Part shown: in pieces, positions 21,681 to 21,727 of the stretch
Position numbering within the stretch: the stretch's first letter is position 1
Layout of the letters: the number at the start of each line of letters is the position of its first letter
Translations under genes and position numbers: made by a program
NCBI GenBank assembly: GCA_964537505.1
Contig: CAZICK010000066.1
Location: forward strand, 1 to 21,727
DNA length: 21,727 bases
Direction of reading: 5' to 3'
Origin: DAINBT01 sp036732785
GTDB lineage: Bacteria; Planctomycetota; Phycisphaerae; Sedimentisphaerales; SM23-30
The notes under the pieces: generated by a model
Seen by the model: the letters and a program-made list of their open reading frames with translations, nothing else
Databases searched by the model: none
What the model was told of the DNA's origin: nothing

Positions 21681-21727
21681 GCTGTGTCGCAATTACATAA
21701 AAACTTGCTTTATTCTGTCGCTCGATA

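Overview
The window looks like chromosomal DNA of a Planctomycetota bacterium, most likely of the Phycisphaerae/Sedimentisphaerales type; this placement is an inference. Supporting points are the mid-range base composition, a secreted GH29 fucosidase-like enzyme, a futalosine-pathway MqnD together with a MenG/UbiE methyltransferase, several lineage-specific secreted or membrane proteins of unknown family, and a fragment that I recall as typical of large secreted planctomycete proteins (VPNxDFE...GWTQGVG...DITGWLG). No rRNA, tRNA, CRISPR array or transposase is visible.

Layout. 1-1904: GH29-like glycosidase and small lipoprotein (minus) behind a good sigma70-type promoter. 1905-5633: minus-strand cluster ubiE/menG, then a membrane/helical-repeat protein coupled by a TAATG overlap, then a double YkgJ-type cysteine-cluster protein ending in an intrinsic terminator. 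5724-6961: plus-strand pentapeptide-repeat protein and metallo-beta-lactamase-fold hydrolase, overlapping by ATGA. 7084-8193: aroB (minus), separated from the hydrolase by a G-run-rich convergent spacer. 8634-10004: folC (plus). 10119-13533: minus-strand operon manA-rluB-gmhA-mqnD. 13534-14820: an AT-richer segment with a dif-like XerCD site, a decayed YafQ-like toxin, a 44-codon antitoxin gene and a complete HigBA-type toxin-antitoxin pair behind a near-consensus promoter. 14817-17495: coiled-coil lipoprotein and miaA. 17952-18200: small cysteine-motif protein with a candidate promoter and terminator. 18368-21027: secreted unknown protein plus 8-TM membrane protein behind a strong promoter. 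21270-21727: truncated fragment of a secreted planctomycete protein followed by short noncoding repeats.

The most interesting signal is at DNA level. At 13702-13729 lies a 28-bp sequence with the architecture of a chromosome-dimer-resolution site (dif): an 11-bp XerC-like arm, a 6-bp centre and an 11-bp XerD-like arm. Every run of six or more G/C in the window is polarised around it: all nine to its left are G on the plus strand and all four to its right are C on the plus strand. A recurring decamer, GGTAGGGGGG, occurs six times exactly and always points toward the site, as FtsK-orienting KOPS sequences do. I infer that the window may span the replication terminus, with toxin-antitoxin modules, one of them decayed, beside dif. 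A genome-wide skew analysis would be decisive.

The ordinary genes cover quinone biosynthesis (mqnD, ubiE/menG), the shikimate pathway (aroB), folate (folC), sugar phosphates (manA, gmhA) and RNA modification (rluB-type, miaA), mixed with poorly characterised envelope proteins.
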